Shown piece by piece: positions 58,689-64,000 of a stretch of DNA of 64,000 bases. Source of the stretch: Galerina marginata (Eukaryota; Basidiomycota; Agaricomycetes; Agaricales; Galerinaceae); contig JAECYW010000005.1 of the NCBI GenBank assembly GCA_023014335.1, positions 1,240,001 to 1,304,000 of the forward strand, read 5' to 3'. The notes under the pieces were generated by a model, which was given only the letters and a program-made list of their open reading frames with translations, had not been told where the DNA came from and ran no database searches. Numbering within the stretch: the stretch's first letter is position 1; each line of letters starts with the position of its first letter. The position numbers were made by a program, and so were the translations under genes.

Positions 58689-61600
58689 ATGTCGCTCTTT
58701 CGATCAACGTTGAACTTGGCGTCCGCCTCTCAGCTCGACTACGAGGACGAGGGCCTCCCAACTTCCACTATCATGGCTACCATCCACAAGGTCAAGATTG
58801 CCGCGCGTCTTAGACCAAAGATTGAAGGAGAGCTCGACGATGACTCTGTCAAAGTCATACATCCTTCCAACAACTCAGGAGGTTCATCTAGTTCGACTTC
58901 TGGTGGCAGCTTCATTAGCGTTGCAAACCCTAGGGATCCTAGTCAAATATTCAAATTTCCGTGTGCTCCGTTTCATTAGTTGCACTTATGGCTCTTTCTC
59001 AGATCGTCTTTCCTAGGTTCACCAGTTGCTACGACCAAGACTCGGCACAAGAGGAGATATTCAAGAATGATGTTGAGCCGTTGATAGATGTCGTGTACAG
59101 TGGCGTCGTAAGCCGCATACTGCCTTTCTACCATCTGTTTTCTTATCCAGTGTCTGTCAGACCGTTACTATCTTTGCCTATGGCGTCACTTCCTCGGGAA
59201 AGACCCATACCATGCAAGGAACTAGGTCAGAACCTGGCGTCATCCCTCGTGTGATTCGCGTGAGTTTATTATTCCGACTAAACCCATTTTCCAGCTGAGA
59301 TTCCTTTCCCTAGGCAATGTTCGAGAAGAAGGGCACTCTTTTGGACCTTCAGACATCCCTTTCAATCTCATATATGGAAATTTACAAAGATGAAGTTTAC
59401 GACCTCCTTGTCACCAGGGAAAACGTTCGTCATCGACTTTTCTGCTTAACTTGCGCTCATAGATACGATAGGCCCCGAAACTTCCTGTACGAGAAAACGA
59501 TAGTGGCATGGTGTTTGTTGCCAATCTTTCAAAGATCTGTATCTCCGGTGTCGAGGACTTCGACAATCTGTATAAGTGAGATTTTTCCACAAAATACTAT
59601 TCTCATCAACTGATATCTCGTAGTGCCGCGACGAAACATCGATCAGTTGGGGCCACAAATTTGAATCGCGCTTCGTCACGTTCTCATGCGGTTTTGACGA
59701 TTGAAGCCACAATGCTGGATCCAGTTGCAAACACTAGTAAGCGTTATTATTTAAAATGAACGTCGCCATGGCTTACTTTGGAACCAGCGCTGACCGGTAA
59801 ATTCAACCTTGTTGACTTGGCTGGGTCAGAAAACAACAAGGTAATTTAACAGTAATGATTGACGTCAAACCAGAGACTGACTTGGAAGTAGCTGACTGGA
59901 AACGATCCCTCTCGAATGGCCGAGTCTTCCGCAATCAACAAATCGCTGAGTGTCCTCGGTCAAGTTGTTCACGCTTTGAATCAAGGCGCCGTGAGTTTTG
60001 GTGTCGTCATGTTGGGCTTTTCTCGTTAATCCGTTTTCTTTTCAGTCCCGCATACCTTACCGTAACTCTAAACTGACCAGAATTCTGCAAGACGCATTGG
60101 GAGGCTCGTCGGTAGGACTGTTGATCTGTAATCTGGCTCCCGGTCTCAAATTCCGACAAGATACTCTGAATACTCTCAAGTATGTTGCCTCGATTTTCTG
60201 CCTCGTCAACATACCTGACCGAATACGTTTTTTCACGTAGCTTCGCGGTTCGCACGAAGAATGTAGAGAATCGGCCTGTTGTCAACGAACGTGGCAAGTC
60301 ATAGTCGAGGATTTGGGCTACCGACCTTTCAACTTACGCGTTTTGTATATTTTCCTTCGCACAGATAACCGCCCCGCTCCCAAGCCCCACTTTGCGGCGG
60401 CCTCAATCCAACCACCCGCCGCTAAAGCTGCACCCGCAATCGTCCAAGCTATTTCGACCGCAGGATCGGGTTCAGGGACGAGTCGTGCTCGTCCTTCCCT
60501 GGTTCCCGTCTCGAAGGCCCATCGCTTGTCTTCCATTGGAGGTGGGAACGGATACCAGCCGTTTGGTCTAACTACGATAGCTCCTGGACGAAGACCACCT
60601 GGTATAAACGAGATCCAGGACATGGAAAGTAACCGGTCCGGTAGCCTCGGGTTCGGCATGTCCGAAAAGGAGATCGACGAACGGGTGGGTTTCCATTTTT
60701 GGCATGTGCGCCGACATCAACACCTGACTTCAACTTTTGATGGCACAGATCTCGAAGGCGGTAGAGGCTGCTGTGGAAGCAGAAGTAACTAGGCGGCTGG
60801 CTGAGCGTGAACGCCAACGAGCAGAGGAGGAACAGCGCGAGAAAGAAGCCGCCCATGATATGGAAGGACGAGTTACCAGGTCCAGGTCGAAATCACCGAC
60901 CAAGGAAACTAGTCTTCCGTCGGGTGTTCTGACCCCGCTTTTGAAACGTCACAAGGACCTCGATGATGAGTTGAAGAATCGTCTCCAAGAGCTTGAGAAA
61001 AAATAGTTAGCATCTCCTTTATTCTCCGCATTTTATCCGTGCTGATCTATTTCGACAGTGAAAGAGGAACTAAGGAGACACAACTAGCGGACGTCCTGTC
61101 TCCGGTCTCCAAGAAGAAGACGGGTCGGGCCTATGTTGCGCTTGCACGTGCCCACTCTGAAAAGTACGTGTTGGCGGATCAATTTACTTCTTTCCCTCCT
61201 CTAACACTCCCCCAGGGGTGATCTACAAGTGGCGCTAGATTTGTACCGGAAAGCCGAAACCTACGTTCCCGATAATATCAAGCTCAAAGAGAGGTGGATA
61301 CTTTTCGTCATTCACGTCTTCCTCCTTAACCTCTCCTCTACTCGCAAACGTATCTGACGTTCGTCTTCTTCCTTTTCTTTTTATAACCCGTGGTTGAATC
61401 CATGGGCACAGGATCATCGAGATCGAATGGTCTGTCAAAAATAACAAAGAATACGTGCCATCGCCTAAGCCACCAAGAAAGCGCAAGACTAGAAAAAGAT
61501 CGAAGTCCGCTTTCGAACACGAGAACCCACAGACGGATGACGCCATGGAGGTGGATGACTGTGGTGCTAACAAGGGCAAGGGTCGACGACTAGCCGCTGC

Positions 61601-61811
61601 TGCGGAATTTGGGATGGAGGTCACAAATACCGAGAGCCCCAACAAGAGCAAGCGATCCTTCGCGGACACCGACGACCGCGCCCATGCAACGCAAACTCCA
61701 CAGAAGAGGCAGAAACGCTCTGTTGTGACTACTCCTGTAGTGGACGTGAGCTCCGACGATGAGATGGAGCCTCCTGCGTTATCGAGGAATAGGCGGCATG
61801 CCGTGTCGTGA
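58689..61811 (+). CDS. Kinesin motor protein, kinesin-10/KIF22-like, with C-terminal TPR-like segment
   Basis: Many exons. The motor domain starts KVKIAARLRPKIEGE. The P-loop is in FAYGVTSSGKTHTM, altered from the usual GQTGSGKT but with GKT kept. Switch I is ATNLNRASSRSHAVL, switch II NLVDLAGSE, then AINKSLSVLGQVVHAL, IPYRNSKLTRILQDALGGSS and LNFAVRTKNVEN. After a Pro/Ala/Ser-rich linker there is a short coiled coil (EVTRRLAERERQRAEEEQRE), then GRAYVALARAHSEKGDLQVA and LDLYRKAETYVPDNIKLKER (TPR-like). The basic tail (PKPPRKRKTRKRSKS) looks like a nuclear signal or DNA-contact region. An N-terminal motor with short coil and basic C-terminus fits a chromosome-associated kinesin. Confidence 0.88.
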
Positions 61812-62199
61812 TTAGGGTTCTCAAGACTCGTCAGATTTGGTGCAGTGTTATTTTTGTATCGTGTTATTTATATTACTCTCTGCATTTTTCACACTTTCGA
61901 AGCATTGTTTATTACAGCTATCCTGTTGTCTTTCATCTTCCCAGTCATATACCATTATGTTGTTACGATTGTTACGATTTGACATCTATCTACGTCTACA
62001 AGAGACTCAGGTTATTCTAAAAAGGTAACCTCGATAGACCAAGTGTGAAAGGTGGGGTGTGGGAGGTATGGAGGAGGTGTGTGTCTCGTAAAAATTAGAG
62101 GTGGTTAGTGAAATAAAATTCAGAAACGTCGCAACAAAACGGGTGCGTTAAAACCCAGTGGGATGAAAGCTACCGTTTTGGCGGTTCGAAAGGTAAGTA
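61812..62199. other. Intergenic between kinesin and retroelement
   Basis: Three-prime flanks of two convergent genes. No poly-A or terminal repeat is visible at the retroelement end. Confidence 0.5.
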
Positions 62200-64000
62200 T
62201 TAGGTTAAATGATTCCGGGTCTTTAATGGGCAGTTGTTCGTGGCAGCCATCTTTTTCTGGAAGTCTCCAAAAATCCGTCCTGCAAGTCGGATTGATGTTG
62301 TATGCCAATCTGATGCAAGGTGTGATTTGAGCCGTCTTTTCAGGATCGAGCTAATGCCTGAGTTTTCTGAGATGAAATTATCGAGTTTTGGCAGTTGTCC
62401 TAGATAATACATTGATTGGTGGAGTGGCCATACTTCGGGATTGTCAAGGAAGAGTGACTTAGCTGCTTCGGTAAGTTTTTCTCGGGTGTCTCCTTTAATT
62501 CCCATGGTATCGAGTTTAAGCTCGGTCTTCTTTGTGATTTCTTTTCTGGCTCCTTCTCTCCATTCAGCGTAGCGCGGGCAGTCGATAAACAGGTGTCTAG
62601 GAGTCTCTATGGCTTCACATCCGAGGCGGCATTTGTCATTATTGATCTTGTTTCTTTTGAGGAGTATGTCGGCCGTCGCAAGTTGTCCAGATCGTGCGTA
62701 TAGTTGAACGGCTGCGGAGTGTGCTGATGTGGCTCTGTTGTAGGGATATTCGGGTGGCGGGGTGTCGTCATGAATCCAGGTTGACATGCGGTGGCTATGA
62801 CCTTGCCCTAGAGAGGTCTTTACAAGGTCAGTCATGCAGATGTCGACATAGTGGGGTATGCTTGATTCAATCCATCCATCTGTCCTATGGTGGAAGGTGT
62901 AATCATTCATATGGAATGTTGGGGGCGATATGGTCGGTAGGTCTTGAAACATTTTCTGGGATGATGTGGCGAGCTGATCTGCTTCATTATTCATGCGCGA
63001 CGAGAGTGTATCATCTTTTGCGTGCCCAGGAGTGTATTCGATGTTGACTTTTCCTCGTTTGTGGAGGGATATAATCCAGCGGTAGTATGATCTTCCATTC
63101 ATGTTTCGGAGTCTTGGAATTTGGCTAATACTGGTTTGATTGTCATGGATAAGGTGAACAGAATTGAGATGGTCGGTGAGTAGGCGTTGGTGATCATTGT
63201 TTGAGTTCTGATTTGCTAAAACAAGGGCCATGATTAGTCCAATTTGTTCGCCTTGGAGGATTGAAACATTTTGCCCAGGTACTCTCATTACCAAGGCACT
63301 TTTACCCGTTACAGCACCAGTTACTTGTTTTGGGTCAAGTAGGCTTGCTGTTGCTGGGATCATTGACCCATCAGAGGCCCAAGTTATACCATCAGTTGCC
63401 TCTGAGGGTGTGAGGTTGCCGGTATTTGCTAATCCACATATGCGCATTTCTTCGTTTTGTTCGCGTATCTGCCGGGGTATTGTAAGGTCTACCATTCCAG
63501 CTGTGAGGTCGTTTAGGCGAAGGTGTTGGCTCATTAGATCTGTAAGTTTAACCCAGTTTATACGTGCCGCCTTTGTCCAGGCATTGGTGAAATTGGGGTT
63601 GTTTGGGTGAATGATGACATGTCCGGCATTGTTGATTATCCATTTTCCGACGTCTTTGAGGAGGAGGATGTTCATACGTCGCAGAGTTAGGAGGGTGGTT
63701 CCATTAACTGATTTCTGTGTGCTTTTGTGATTGCAAATGTTTGTGACATGGGTCAATGAAATATCACCTCTGGCTATGTCAGACTGGTCAGTCGCTTTGA
63801 GTGACAAGGAGAGTTGTCGCATTGTTCTTTGAGCTGTTATCCAGCTTGATGGTATAGCTTTTGCCCGACGGGTCTGGTCTTTCTCAAGTCCTGGCCCATC
63901 AAGGGGGTTTAGGCAGTCATTCTTTTCGCAAGTCCAGTCTGCAAGGGTGATTCTTGCCATATTGCGATAGGCAGGGATATGGTGGTTCAAGTCGCGTGAA
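62200..64000 (-). mobile_element. Non-LTR retrotransposon, C-terminal RNase H part of ORF2 (cut by window edge)
   Basis: One open minus-strand frame of about 600 codons, still open at base 64000. An RNase H domain is recognised by its acidic residues: ITWASDGSMIPATASLL (Asp), QGEQIGLIMALVLA (Glu), SVHLIHDNQTSISQI (Asp), EYTPGHAKDD and NNEADQLA (last Asp). Downstream is the Cys/His knuckle KCRLGCEAIETPRHLFIDCP with RYAEWREGA, a standard end for fungal LINE-type elements in the Tad/I range. The reverse transcriptase should lie beyond the right edge. The RNase H frame has no stops, so the element may be recent. No target-site duplication or A-tail was seen downstream. Confidence 0.85.

Overview
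This is a window of a filamentous basidiomycete nuclear genome, most likely an Agaricomycete. The genes carry many short GT-AG introns (about 45-70 bases). Single-copy eukaryotic genes are interleaved with families typical of mushrooms: F-box proteins of the kind that begin with a coiled coil, a MYND-finger protein, a CBM1-tagged esterase, a PHD/kinase-like protein and small secreted proteins. No species is claimed.

Layout. 1-5.8 kb: a LEE1/CPS3-like CCCH zinc-finger gene cut by the left edge; a ferric reductase with two iron-type GATA sites upstream; a doubtful membrane-protein gene. 5.9-7.3 kb: eIF2-alpha. 8.0-12.9 kb: a cluster of three related secreted-precursor genes. Two have a cationic peptide beside an acidic stretch, and one has ten copies of an LGHGPVVN peptide. 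13-15.9 kb is gene-poor. 16-20.2 kb: F-box-like gene, metallothionein, short-chain dehydrogenase. 21-24.7 kb: kinase-like plus PHD-finger protein. 24.8-26.1 kb: a frameshifted WD40 pseudogene and a duplicated 3' fragment of the neighbouring mL41 gene. 26.4-33.6 kb is a dense housekeeping block: mL41, arginyl-tRNA synthetase, COX16, adenylosuccinate synthetase, NAD(P)-binding protein. 35-42 kb: F-box gene, CE1-CBM1 esterase, TSR3. 42-49 kb: gene-poor DNA, an F-box gene flanked by a diverged direct repeat, a MYND-finger gene. 49.2-50.4 kb: a fourth secreted-precursor gene built from three identical-length 174-nt exons. 51.8-61.8 kb: SmD1, a pseudokinase, a tandem-domain secreted protein, a kinesin. 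62.2-64 kb: the RNase H end of a non-LTR retrotransposon, cut by the right edge.

Main observation. The four precursor genes (starts at 8018, 10230, 12865 and 50441) form one family by several independent marks: a signal peptide starting MVK/MVR, an intron in phase 2 just after it, a GR(E/D)(L/F)-type motif, a second phase-2 intron, and a C-terminal DELD. Three of the four encode a basic, partly His-rich segment ended by Lys-Arg or Arg-Arg and followed by a strongly acidic segment, the usual layout of processed peptide precursors. They also share a core promoter: a TATA element followed 25-27 bases later by CAGCTGGTCTC or a close variant, also present in reduced form (CAGCTG) before the secreted tandem-domain gene at 55170. 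I see no tailoring enzymes beside them. Function (antimicrobial, signalling or structural) is inference.

Exon coordinates were worked out by hand from splice signals and reading frame. Starts are uncertain where stated.
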